DNA of 64,000 nucleotides from an uncultured Microbacterium sp. (GTDB lineage Bacteria > Actinomycetota > Actinomycetes > Actinomycetales > Microbacteriaceae): positions 113,562 through 177,561 of the forward strand of contig CAJYJO010000030.1 in assembly GCA_913774845.1 (NCBI GenBank), given 5' to 3'. Below are positions 1 through 8,275 of the stretch, in pieces. The notes beneath the pieces were generated by a model. It was not told the DNA's origin. It saw only the letters and a list, made by a program, of their open reading frames with translations, and did no database searches. Made by a program: the position numbers and the translations under genes. Numbering within the stretch: position 1 is the stretch's first letter; each line of letters starts with the position of its first letter.

Positions 1-1871
<1,871 letters not shown>

Positions 1872-1914
1872 GATAGACCAGCGTCGTTTCCGGTTCGGGC
1901 GGGCGTCATCGCTG

Positions 1915-1943
1915 TTGACAGGCGGTCGGGCCCCGACTATGCG
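1915..1943 (+). promoter_or_regulatory. Sigma-70-like promoter facing right, antisense to the next gene
   Basis: TTGACA (1915-1920), a 17-bp spacer and TATGCG (1938-1943) form a near-consensus promoter on the + strand. Both neighbouring genes lie on the - strand, so a transcript from here would be antisense to the 3' end of the gene at 1953-2441. This is a motif match only. Confidence 0.3.
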
Positions 1944-1952
1944 CACGGGTCT

Positions 1953-2441
1953 CTATGCACGCTCCGGCGGGTGCTGCAGCAGCTCGATGCGCTCGTGGAG
2001 GTAGCGCGCGAGAGGCAGGTAACCGCCCGCGGCGCTCCACCGCACGAGCGTCTGACCGGCGCGGACGGCCAGCGGCGTCGAGCGCTCGCTCATCCGCTCG
2101 AGATCGACGACCTCCCAGCCGATGTGCACCACCTCGCCCTCGGGGACCCCGCCGCGGGCCGCGGCCGCGGCGAGTTCCGCGCGGCGGCGCTGCGACTCGG
2201 CGGCGAAGCCGCGGCGCACCTCGGCGCGCGAGCGCACGATGTCTCCGGTGGACAGCACCGCGTCGTCGGTGAGCAGCAGCACCCCCAGATGCCAGGCGGT
2301 CCCCCGCGGGGCGATGCGCGCGGGACGAGGGATGCCGAGCAGCCGGCGCCCCTCCTGAAGCTCGCCGAGTCGTTCGCGCGGCGCGTCGGCCAGACGTGCT
2401 CGCGCCTCGGCGAGCAGCTCGGCGGCGGTCCCGGCGGTCAT
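1953..2441 (-). CDS. Conserved hypothetical protein, 162 aa
   Basis: I do not recognise a family. The protein is Arg/Ala/Glu-rich and predicted soluble, with an N-terminal helix (TAAELLAEARARLADAPRER), a central segment containing LLLTDDAVLSTGDIVRSR and a C-terminal part ending near RYLHERIELLQHPPERA. It has no signal peptide, membrane segment or catalytic motif that I can see. Its ATG overlaps the stop of the upstream coiled-coil gene by 4 nt (ATGA), so the two are probably translated together and may work as a pair. Confidence 0.72.
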   Translation of the reverse strand: MTAGTAAELLAEARARLADAPRERLGELQEGRRLLGIPRPARIAPRGTAWHLGVLLLTDDAVLSTGDIVRSRAEVRRGFAAESQRRRAELAAAAARGGVPEGEVVHIGWEVVDLERMSERSTPLAVRAGQTLVRWSAAGGYLPLARYLHERIELLQHPPERA

Positions 2442-3286
2442 GCGTCCCCCTCCTCGTCGCGCGCGACCTCGGCCCGCGACAGCGCGCGCTCCGCCGCCCG
2501 GACGGCGTCGACCGCCGTGGCGCGGTCATTCTCGAGGTGCTGCACCGCCGCGTCGGCGTCGGCCGCCTCCCGCTCGATCCTCGCCAGCTCGGTACGCAGT
2601 TCGTCGATACGCTCATGCACGCGGTCCGCCCGCTCCCGGGCGGTCTCGAGCCGCCGGTCGGCGGCCGCGCGCTCGCGCTCGGCATCGGCTCGCGCCCGCT
2701 CCGCTTCGCGCACGGCACGTTCGGCGGCCTTCCGCGCGCGGCGAGCCGCGAGGTCGTCGCGCGCCGCGGGCGCGGGAACGGCGGCGGGCACCGACCCTGC
2801 CACCGCGGCACCCACCCCCTCGGCATCCCGATCCGCGAGGTCGATGGCCGACACCAGCCGACCGGTGAGCACCGCGGCCGCGGCCGTCTCGTCGACCACG
2901 GCCGCGTTGATCGTCTTCTCGACCGCGTCCTTCACGGCCGGACTCAGCGGGGTGCCCTTATCGGCGGCGAGCTCCGCCGCGCGGCGGGCGAGAGCCGCGA
3001 CCAGCTGACGCCGCTGGCGGCCGAGGCGGCCGAGTTCCGCGGCATCCAGATCGTCCTGCGCCTCGTGCAGCGCGCGCGACAGCTCGACGGCCTCGCCGAG
3101 CTGCCCGTCGCGCACCAGCAGGTTCACCGCCCAGGCCGCGACCGTGGGCTTGCGCAGCTTCGCGATGCGACGACCGAGCGGTCCGGCCGCGGCGGCGCGC
3201 TCGGCGCGGGCGGCGGTGAAGCGCGCGGGCGGGAGGGAGAGCAGTTCGGCGGCGACCTCGTCGAGGCGGGCGTCGTCGTCGCTCAT
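2438..3286 (-). CDS. Coiled-coil protein of unknown function, 282 aa
   Basis: The N-terminal third (LLSLPPARFTAARAERAAAA, RRIAKLRKPTVAAWAVNLLVR) looks globular and helical. Residues about 175-280 are a highly charged Glu/Arg/Ala coiled coil. No membrane segment or enzymatic motif is visible. The ATG is preceded by GGAGGG, although an ACAAT-type -10 only 6 nt upstream would also fit a leaderless start. It is first of a two-gene unit with the 162-aa protein, and the small alarmone synthetase gene lies just upstream on the same strand, 21 nt away. A scaffold or nucleic-acid-binding role is possible but not supported by a motif. Confidence 0.72.
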   Translation of the reverse strand: MSDDDARLDEVAAELLSLPPARFTAARAERAAAAGPLGRRIAKLRKPTVAAWAVNLLVRDGQLGEAVELSRALHEAQDDLDAAELGRLGRQRRQLVAALARRAAELAADKGTPLSPAVKDAVEKTINAAVVDETAAAAVLTGRLVSAIDLADRDAEGVGAAVAGSVPAAVPAPAARDDLAARRARKAAERAVREAERARADAERERAAADRRLETARERADRVHERIDELRTELARIEREAADADAAVQHLENDRATAVDAVRAAERALSRAEVARDEEGDA

Positions 3287-3307
3287 CCCTCCATTGTGTC
3301 GCCCGTG

Positions 3308-3985
3308 TCAGAGCGAGACCACCCCGGGCCGCGGCCCGCGGATCTCACGGTGCAGCCGCTCCATGCGCGCGTCGAGCTCGGCCGCGGTGTCGGCGGCGTT
3401 CTTCAGCTCGGCGAGGAGCTCGGCCGGGACCAGCCGGTCGTACTTGTAGTAGATCTTGTGCTCGAGGCTGGCCCAGAAGTCCATCGCGATCGTTCGGAAC
3501 TGCACCTCCACGGGCACGTCCACGCGACCGGTCGAGAGGTAGACGGGCACCTCGACGATGACGTGGAGGCTCTTGTAGCCGTTCGCCTTCGGCTCGGCGA
3601 TGTAGTCCTTCACGTCGCGCACCGTGATGTCGTCCTGCCGGGTGAGCAGGTCGGACAGGCGGTACGCGTCGTCGATGAAGCTGCACGTCACGCGGATGCC
3701 GGCGACGTCGGTGATCGAGGAGCGGATGGAGTCGAAGTCGGTCTCGATGCCCTTGCGCCGCACCTTGTCGACGAGGCTGTCGGGCGACTTCACGCGGCTC
3801 GAGACATGCTCGATCGGGTTGTAGGCGTGCATCTCTTGAAACTCCTCGCGGAGGATCGAGATCTTCGTCTCGACCTCGGCGAGCCCGAAGCGGTACTCCA
3901 TGAGGAAGCGCTGGAACTCGTCGCGCAGGGCACGCAGCGCCGCGCTGGAGACGGTGATCTGCTGATCGTCCAGCGGGTCGGGCAT
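3308..3985 (-). CDS. Small alarmone synthetase (RelA/SpoT synthetase domain, GTP pyrophosphokinase)
   Basis: Transfers pyrophosphate from ATP to GDP/GTP to make (p)ppGpp. At 225 residues it has only the synthetase domain; the HD hydrolase and the TGS/ACT domains of long RSH proteins are absent, as in RelP/RelQ-type enzymes. Visible synthetase motifs are HVSSRVKSPDSLVDKVRRKG, the block DVAGIRVTCSFIDDAYRLSDLL, the G-loop-like EPKANGYKSLHVIVEVP, and VEVQFRTIAMDFWASLEHKIYYK. The ATG has no Shine-Dalgarno; a TAGCGT hexamer 7 nt upstream suggests leaderless transcription. No cognate hydrolase is next to it. Confidence 0.9.
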   Translation of the reverse strand: MPDPLDDQQITVSSAALRALRDEFQRFLMEYRFGLAEVETKISILREEFQEMHAYNPIEHVSSRVKSPDSLVDKVRRKGIETDFDSIRSSITDVAGIRVTCSFIDDAYRLSDLLTRQDDITVRDVKDYIAEPKANGYKSLHVIVEVPVYLSTGRVDVPVEVQFRTIAMDFWASLEHKIYYKYDRLVPAELLAELKNAADTAAELDARMERLHREIRGPRPGVVSL

Positions 3986-3993
3986 GGCCCCGA

Positions 3994-3999
3994 CGCTAG
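3994..3999 (-). promoter_or_regulatory. -10 hexamer TAGCGT, leaderless start of the alarmone synthetase
   Basis: TAGCGT lies 8 nt upstream of the ATG with 7-8 nt between hexamer and start and no Shine-Dalgarno, so transcription would begin at or next to the A of the start codon. Confidence 0.5.
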
Positions 4000-4008
4000 C
4001 GAGGACCG

Positions 4009-4164
4009 CTACGAGGTCGCTGGGAACGACGGCGGCTTGGATGCACGCGGCACGAGTTCGCCGTCGATGACATCGATGCCGACCAGACGGTCGAAGACCT
4101 CGGGGAGGTCGTCCGGGTCGGCGGCCCCGGGATCAGGCTGCCTGGGAGTGGGGGGATGTGTCAC
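4009..4164 (-). CDS. Small hypothetical protein, 51 aa
   Basis: A GTG start with a strong AAGGAGG site about 6 nt upstream opens a short frame beginning VTHPPTPRQPDPGAADPDDL and ending SKPPSFPATS. The N-terminus is Pro/Asp-rich and the centre reads PEVFDRLVGIDVIDGELVPR. It is too short for family assignment. The ribosome-binding site is the main evidence. It sits between the alarmone synthetase and the divergent DUF7882 gene. Confidence 0.5.
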   Translation of the reverse strand: MTHPPTPRQPDPGAADPDDLPEVFDRLVGIDVIDGELVPRASKPPSFPATS

Positions 4165-4267
4165 GGCGCCCTCCTTCCGTGCTCGCTCCCACGATGCCAC
4201 TCGCTCGCGCCACGCCCGGCGGTCTTGACACCCGCACCGGACCGGCGTATCCCGAACGGCCCTCGCG

Positions 4268-4273
4268 TATCGT
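4268..4273 (+). promoter_or_regulatory. -10 hexamer TATCGT for the first DUF7882 gene
   Basis: TATCGT ends 8 nt before the ATG and there is no Shine-Dalgarno, consistent with a leaderless or nearly leaderless transcript. Confidence 0.45.
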
Positions 4274-4281
4274 TTAGGCCC

Positions 4282-4608
4282 ATGGGGACCATTCACTACG
4301 GCGGAAGCGGCACGATCGTCCACATCGAGGACCGAGCGCTGGCTCATCTCAAGGTGGTCATCTCCACCAAGCTGCGCCGCGGCGAGAGCTTCACGCTGTC
4401 CTGGCGTCACCGCGACGACGAGGAGCGCGGTCGCAGCACGCTGTGGCTGCACCCCGCGATTCCGCTGCGTTTCGTGTTCGACGAGACCGAGCCCACGACG
4501 CTCAGTCGCGAATGGATCGAGCGTCTCGCCGATTCGGCCAACTCGTCGGGCGGCATCATGCTCGTCCCGGAAGACATCAGCCCGACCGAACAGGTCGAGC
4601 GCAGCTGA
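4282..4608 (+). CDS. DUF7882 family protein, copy 1 (108 aa)
   Basis: A small cytoplasmic protein with no signal peptide or membrane segment. It shares with copy 3 the pattern MGTxxYG, then xIxxEDRALAHxKVVIxTKLRRGESFTLSW, SxLWLHPxIPLRFVFDExEP, and SANSSGGxxLVPE. The fold is probably beta-rich, with a charged RRGESF turn. Members are often labelled 'ATP-dependent DNA ligase' in databases; no ligase motif (KxDG) is present here, so I regard that label as wrong. Function is unknown. Two paralogues lie within 750 bp. Confidence 0.82.
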   Translation: MGTIHYGGSGTIVHIEDRALAHLKVVISTKLRRGESFTLSWRHRDDEERGRSTLWLHPAIPLRFVFDETEPTTLSREWIERLADSANSSGGIMLVPEDISPTEQVERS

Positions 4609-4611
4609 GGA

Positions 4612-4929
4612 TCAGCCCTCTTCGACGTGGGCGTCTTCGCTGGGCTCGGGCGTGATCGCCAGACCGTTGGGCCCGGATGCCGCGAGCATGAGGTCTTCGA
4701 CCCACACGCGGTTGATGCGGGGCTGGCGGCTGCCGTAGAAGTGGAACTGCATCGGGACCGAGGGGTGCATCCAGAAGCTGCGACGGCCGCTGCCGTCGCC
4801 GACCTCGACGTCGAACATGAACGACTCGGATCGCCGCAGCTTGTTCATCACGACGATGCGCAGGTGCGCCAGCGTGCGGTCATCGATGTCGACGGCGTTC
4901 GCGACGGTGTCGTAGATGAATCGGCCCAT
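4612..4929 (-). CDS. DUF7882 family protein, copy 2 (105 aa), divergent version
   Basis: Same architecture as its neighbours (MGRFIYDTVANAVDIDDRTL, AHLRIVVMNKLRRSESFMFD, SFWMHPSVPMQFHFYG, VWVEDLMLAASGPNGLAITP) but clearly more diverged, on the opposite strand and with an acidic tail (EPSEDAHVEEG). Its stop is 3 nt from the stop of copy 1, so the genes are convergent. A TAGGCT hexamer 7 nt before the ATG suggests a leaderless mRNA. The function is unknown; sequence divergence suggests it is not simply redundant with copies 1 and 3. Confidence 0.8.
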   Translation of the reverse strand: MGRFIYDTVANAVDIDDRTLAHLRIVVMNKLRRSESFMFDVEVGDGSGRRSFWMHPSVPMQFHFYGSRQPRINRVWVEDLMLAASGPNGLAITPEPSEDAHVEEG

Positions 4930-4936
4930 GCGTCCG

Positions 4937-4942
4937 AGCCTA
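4937..4942 (-). promoter_or_regulatory. -10 hexamer TAGGCT for DUF7882 copy 2
   Basis: TAGGCT is separated from the ATG by 7 nt and no Shine-Dalgarno is present, as expected for a leaderless start. Confidence 0.5.
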
Positions 4943-5031
4943 GCCGAGGAACGCACGACGATCCTCTTTGGACGGATGCCACGTCGGCCATGACGAAAGC
5001 AACCCCCGAGGACGCGCAGAATCGACACGAC

Positions 5032-5037
5032 TAACGT
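5032..5037 (+). promoter_or_regulatory. -10 hexamer TAACGT for DUF7882 copy 3
   Basis: TAACGT is 6 nt before the GTG start; no Shine-Dalgarno is visible. The hexamer supports the GTG as the true start. Confidence 0.5.
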
Positions 5038-5043
5038 GCCGGT

Positions 5044-5355
5044 GTGGGAACGCTTTACTACGGCGACGTCGCGACGCCGATCGAGATAGAGGATCGCGCG
5101 CTGGCGCACGTCAAGGTCGTCATCGCCACCAAGCTCCGCCGCGGCGAGAGCTTCACGCTGTCGTGGACGCACCAACCCGGCCAGGAGATCGGCCGCAGCA
5201 CGGTGTGGCTGCACCCCTCGATCCCGCTGCGTTTCGTCTTCGACGAGCCGGAACCGGCACTGTTGAGCCGCTCGTGGATCGAGGCGCTGGCGAACTCGGC
5301 GAACTCGTCCGGGGGCCTTCTGCTCGTCCCCGAGCCCGAGCACCCCGGGCCCTGA
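5044..5355 (+). CDS. DUF7882 family protein, copy 3 (103 aa)
   Basis: Begins with GTG (translated Met) and reads MGTLYYGDVATPIEIEDRAL, then AHVKVVIATKLRRGESFTLSW, WLHPSIPLRFVFDEPEPALL and SANSSGGLLLVPEPEHPGP. It is far closer to copy 1 than to copy 2, differing mainly in the segment after FTLSW and at the C-terminus, so copies 1 and 3 probably arose by a more recent duplication. It is convergent with the 86-aa gene on the - strand, with only 1 nt between their ends. Biochemical role unknown. Confidence 0.82.
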   Translation: MGTLYYGDVATPIEIEDRALAHVKVVIATKLRRGESFTLSWTHQPGQEIGRSTVWLHPSIPLRFVFDEPEPALLSRSWIEALANSANSSGGLLLVPEPEHPGP

Positions 5356-5356
5356 C

Positions 5357-5617
5357 TCAGACCAGGGGCTGATCGAGGATCTCGCGCGCACCCTCTTCGA
5401 CCGCCGTGGGCACGACGAGAGGGCGTCCGGCCGAGAAGGCCTCCCACTCGCGCAGCACCACCGCCTCCACGTGGAGGGGGTCCTCTTGGGGGAAGTCGGC
5501 ACGCAGGCGCTGGACGACCTCGCGGAACGACGCCACCTCGACCCCGTCGATCAGGGGGACGGCCCCGGACGCGCGCGCGGAGACCCGTTCGACCGCGCTC
5601 TCGTCCATGCGCCCCAT
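5357..5617 (-). CDS. Small protein resembling three-helix-bundle dimerization-domain proteins (86 aa)
   Basis: Starts MGRMDESAVERVSARASGAV; a longer frame from 5641 exists, but the inner ATG fits the body better. The core FREVVQRLRADFPQEDPLHV-EAVVLREWEAF-RPLVVPTAVEEGAREIL has the periodicity of the small actinobacterial dimerization proteins in which a helical pair is followed by a VPxxVExxARxxL helix. That assignment is by memory of the pattern and tentative. The upstream region contains TCGGCTACTT (5665-5674), matching half of the MarR operator at 6297-6317, so the gene may share that regulation. Confidence 0.6.
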   Translation of the reverse strand: MGRMDESAVERVSARASGAVPLIDGVEVASFREVVQRLRADFPQEDPLHVEAVVLREWEAFSAGRPLVVPTAVEEGAREILDQPLV

Positions 5618-5664
5618 GCTGTCACGCTGCCGTGCGCGCACCTAATGCTCCGCGGGAAGGAAGG

Positions 5665-5674
5665 TCGGCTACTT
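5665..5674. promoter_or_regulatory. Possible second MarR half-site
   Basis: TCGGCTACTT repeats the right half of the palindromic element between the two marR genes (TCGGCTACCTACTT). It lies between the 86-aa gene and the end of the first marR gene. Confidence 0.3.
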
Positions 5675-5698
5675 TCTCAGTCGCCGTGACACCCGGGA

Positions 5699-6226
5699 TC
5701 AGCGGGCGGCCTCGGGCTCGACCGGGTGCGGGTCGACCTGATCGACGGCATCCTGCAGGCGACCGAGACACGCGACGACGGCCGCGCTCTCTTCGGGCGT
5801 CATGTCGACGACGGCCGCCATCATCCGCGCGTGCATGGCACCGAGGGTCGCGCGCACCTCTTCGTCGCTCGCCGTCGTCGCGACGATGTGGATGCTGCGG
5901 CGGTCGGTCGGGTGGGGGATGCGCGTGACGTGCCCCGACTTCTCGAGCCGGTCGATGATGGCCGTCGTGGACGCCGTCGAGACGCCGAGGTACCGCGTGA
6001 TCTCGCTGGGCGAGACCTGCCGCTGTTGACCCGCGGCCTTCAGGAGGTAGCGCAGCACGAGCAGCTCGTTCTCACCCATCGACATGGACTCGCGCGTGCG
6101 GCGACGCATCGCCACCTCGGCGGCGCGGTAGACGCGGAACGCCTGAAGGACGTCGACGGCACGGCGACGGCGGTCTTCCTCGCTCGCGCCGTACCAGTAG
6201 CGCGATGCCTCGGACCCGTTTTCCAC
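5699..6226 (-). CDS. MarR family transcriptional regulator (175 aa)
   Basis: A winged-helix repressor expected to dimerise and release DNA on ligand binding or oxidation. The DNA-binding core runs about residues 50-115: MSMGENELLVLRYLLKAAG, then SEITRYLGVSTASTTAIIDR as the recognition helix and the wing VTRIPHPTDRRSIHIVATT, with the DRR signature of the family. It starts at a GTG whose only upstream signal is a TAAGAT hexamer 6 nt away, so leaderless translation is likely. It is divergent from a second marR-type gene; the two share a 137-bp control region. Confidence 0.9.
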   Translation of the reverse strand: MENGSEASRYWYGASEEDRRRRAVDVLQAFRVYRAAEVAMRRRTRESMSMGENELLVLRYLLKAAGQQRQVSPSEITRYLGVSTASTTAIIDRLEKSGHVTRIPHPTDRRSIHIVATTASDEEVRATLGAMHARMMAAVVDMTPEESAAVVACLGRLQDAVDQVDPHPVEPEAAR

Positions 6227-6232
6227 CAGGGC

Positions 6233-6238
6233 ATCTTA
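6233..6238 (-). promoter_or_regulatory. -10 hexamer TAAGAT for the reverse marR gene
   Basis: TAAGAT ends 6 nt before the GTG. It is the best -10 match in the divergent region and supports the chosen start. Confidence 0.5.
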
Positions 6239-6296
6239 TGACAGGGAAGGTCGTCCAGCCCCCTGCCGCGGCGCGCAGGCGGCAGGTACCATCGGT

Positions 6297-6317
6297 AAGT
6301 AGATCGGCTACCTACTT
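6297..6317. promoter_or_regulatory. Palindromic operator between divergent marR genes
   Basis: AAGTAG and CTACTT form a perfect 6-bp inverted repeat around a 9-bp centre that itself nests GTAG-ATCGG-CTAC. Size, symmetry and position are those of MarR operators; one or both neighbouring regulators probably bind it. A -10-like GATACT lies to its right, so the site would overlap the promoter of the forward gene. Confidence 0.6.
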
Positions 6318-6363
6318 GATCGCTAACGGAGATACTTCGCGCCAACGCCACGAGGGAGGGCAG

Positions 6364-6849
6364 ATGAAAGACGCAACGACGGCCGACGACGTCGTCAAAG
6401 CCCTCAACGACCTCACCGATTCGGGCGTCGCTTCCGAGCGTGCGGCGCTGCACTCGCTGGGGATCGGCCCGAACGACGCGAAGGTGCTGCGCTTCCTCCT
6501 CCAGCGCGCGGCGGAGGACGAACCCGTCACGCCTCGCATGCTCGCGGCGATGCTGGGCATCTCGTCGGCGGCGACCACGGCTTTGATCGATCGTCTCGCC
6601 GAGGCCGGCTGGGTCGAACGGGAGCCCTACCCCGGAGACCGGCGATCGATCGTCGTGCGCGAGACCATCGACGAGGACTCCCCCGCACGACGCATCCTCT
6701 CGGTTCGTCGCGCGTCGGTGGTCGCGGCGGCCGCGCGCCTCGGCCCGGAGGAGCGGCGCATCGTCGCCGATTTCCTCGACGACATCGCACGCGGCGAGAC
6801 CGAGGACATCGAGACGATGTGCCCGAACGACGAGCCCCACACGACCTGA
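6364..6849 (+). CDS. MarR family transcriptional regulator (161 aa)
   Basis: Second winged-helix regulator of the divergent pair. Residues about 40-110 hold LGIGPNDAKVLRFLLQRAAE, VTPRMLAAMLGISSAATTAL-IDRLAEAGWVEREP and the wing YPGDRRSIVVRET. The flanking N- and C-terminal helices form the dimer interface in this family. The ATG follows GGGAGGG with normal spacing; a longer in-frame extension to 6205 would cross the operator and is unlikely. It is not a close copy of the reverse-strand MarR, so this is probably not a recent duplication. The target beyond autoregulation is unknown. Confidence 0.9.
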   Translation: MKDATTADDVVKALNDLTDSGVASERAALHSLGIGPNDAKVLRFLLQRAAEDEPVTPRMLAAMLGISSAATTALIDRLAEAGWVEREPYPGDRRSIVVRETIDEDSPARRILSVRRASVVAAAARLGPEERRIVADFLDDIARGETEDIETMCPNDEPHTT

Positions 6850-6874
6850 GTCAGGTCGCGCGGGGCTCCGGGGC

Positions 6875-7114
6875 TCACTCGCTCGAGCGGCCCGTCTCGC
6901 TCTGCAGGCGCTCGATCTGCTCGGACGCCTCGGCCTTCGTCAGGTCAGCGGGGATCTCCTCGCCCGCCTCGCGGGCCAGGGTGTCGAGGTAGCTACGCTG
7001 GGGCGCGGTCATCGGCTCGTCGCCGGTGACCCAGTCGGACGGGTCTTTCTCGGCGGGGTTGTCGCCCTCGCGCGTGGCGCCGAGGGTCTCTTCTTCGCGG
7101 GAGGTATCGCTCAT
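6875..7114 (-). CDS. DUF3072 domain protein (79 aa)
   Basis: A short acidic cytoplasmic protein: an unstructured N-terminus (MSDTSREEETLGATREGDNP) precedes the DUF3072 core DPSDWVTGDEPMTAPQRSYL, DTLAREAGEEIPADLTKAEA, SEQIERLQ. The domain has a SAP/helix-bundle look (MTxxQxxYLxxLxxEAGE, then LTKAEASxxIxxLQ). Function unknown. TAGCCT 6 nt before the ATG, without a Shine-Dalgarno, suggests a leaderless transcript. Confidence 0.88.
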   Translation of the reverse strand: MSDTSREEETLGATREGDNPAEKDPSDWVTGDEPMTAPQRSYLDTLAREAGEEIPADLTKAEASEQIERLQSETGRSSE

Positions 7115-7120
7115 GGGCCG

Positions 7121-7126
7121 AGGCTA
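7121..7126 (-). promoter_or_regulatory. -10 hexamer TAGCCT for the DUF3072 gene
   Basis: TAGCCT sits exactly 6 nt before the ATG with no ribosome-binding site between them. Confidence 0.5.
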
Positions 7127-7192
7127 GACGCGGCCTCCGACACCGGGGCCGGGATTGACACGATGTCCAGGCGGGTGCGGCATCCTGGTCGG

Positions 7193-8158
7193 ATGCCCGA
7201 CGACTCCCGCTCCGTCGACGTCCAGGTCGACACGTGCCGACGCGGGGCCGCACACACGCGCGTCACCCGCATGTCGACCGGCTCCGACGGCGGGCGGCCC
7301 TTCGTGCTCATCGCCGGCATCGGCGTCGCCGCGACCTACTTCGAGTTCCTCGCACCGCTGCTCGCCGAGCACGGCGAGGTCTACGCGCTGGATCTGCCCG
7401 GGTTCGGCGGGGTGCCGGCATCCGGGGAACAACCGACCCCGGCGTTCTTCGCCGACCAGGTCGAGGCCGTTCTCGACCACTACGACCTCGCCGACCCGGT
7501 CCTGATCGGTCATTCGATGGGAACGCAGGTGGTCACCGAGGTGCTCGCGCGCCGGCCGGCGCTGTCGCACGCGGTCCTGGTGAGCCCGGTCGTCGACGAG
7601 GGCGAGGCCGATGCGTTCACGCAGGCCGTGCGTTTCGCGCAGTCCACCGCGCGCGAATCGATGCACGTCGCTCTCACCGCGTTCTCGGCCTACCTGCTGT
7701 GCGGGGTGCTGTACTTCCTCGAGGCCCTCCCGCACATGCTGCGGTATCGCATCTCCGACCGCATCGGTCTCGGCCGCGCGCGGCTGCTGCTGATCCGCGG
7801 CGAGTTCGACCGCCCGTCACCCCGCCGCCTGCACTCTCGTCTCGTCGCCCGCGCCCACGAGGCGCGCCGGTGGGAGATCCTCGGCGGCGCCCACTGCGTC
7901 GTCAACAGCCATGCGGTCGGCGTCGCGCGCCTCGTCCTGCGTCACCTCGACGACGAGCTCCCGGCGAGGGGACGGATGCCGGCGGCCGAAGCCGCGGTGC
8001 CCCCGGCCCGGCACGCCGACGTGCGCATGGTGCTGAGCGCGATGGCGAGCCGCGTGGCCGAGTGGTTCAGCGCCGCCCGCAAGGACGAGAACGGCGTGGA
8101 GCGTGCGAAGGCCCGGCACGCGCGGCTGCTCTGGGACGCCTACCGCCCTGGGAGCTGA
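7193..8158 (+). CDS. Alpha/beta hydrolase (321 aa)
   Basis: Serine hydrolase of unknown substrate. The alpha/beta core shows an oxyanion segment (FVLIAGIGVAATYFEFLAPL), YALDLPGFGG, the nucleophile elbow VLIGHSMGTQVV, a likely acidic residue in LLLIRGEFDRPSP and the His in ILGGAHCVVNSH. The order Ser-Asp-His is normal. The C-terminal 50 residues (RHADVRMVLSAMASRVAEWF onward) are a charged extension not typical of the core. I chose the ATG at 7193 because CATCCT lies 6 nt upstream and TTGACA further up (7155-7160); an earlier ATG at 7163 would precede that promoter. Confidence 0.85.
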   Translation: MPDDSRSVDVQVDTCRRGAAHTRVTRMSTGSDGGRPFVLIAGIGVAATYFEFLAPLLAEHGEVYALDLPGFGGVPASGEQPTPAFFADQVEAVLDHYDLADPVLIGHSMGTQVVTEVLARRPALSHAVLVSPVVDEGEADAFTQAVRFAQSTARESMHVALTAFSAYLLCGVLYFLEALPHMLRYRISDRIGLGRARLLLIRGEFDRPSPRRLHSRLVARAHEARRWEILGGAHCVVNSHAVGVARLVLRHLDDELPARGRMPAAEAAVPPARHADVRMVLSAMASRVAEWFSAARKDENGVERAKARHARLLWDAYRPGS

Positions 8159-8275
8159 GGGGCACCCCGCTCCGCGGGCGAGGGCAACGCCCCGACGCCC
8201 GAGCGGGATGATGAGGCCTCGGACTCGTCCCGGGCGCCCCTCCCTTATGCACGAGCTCCTTCCTCGCGCGGCCAC

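Noticed and set aside
4282-5355. DUF7882 proteins as ATP-dependent DNA ligases
   Set aside because: They are about 105 residues long and have no KxDG nucleotidyltransferase motif; the database label is not supported by the sequence.
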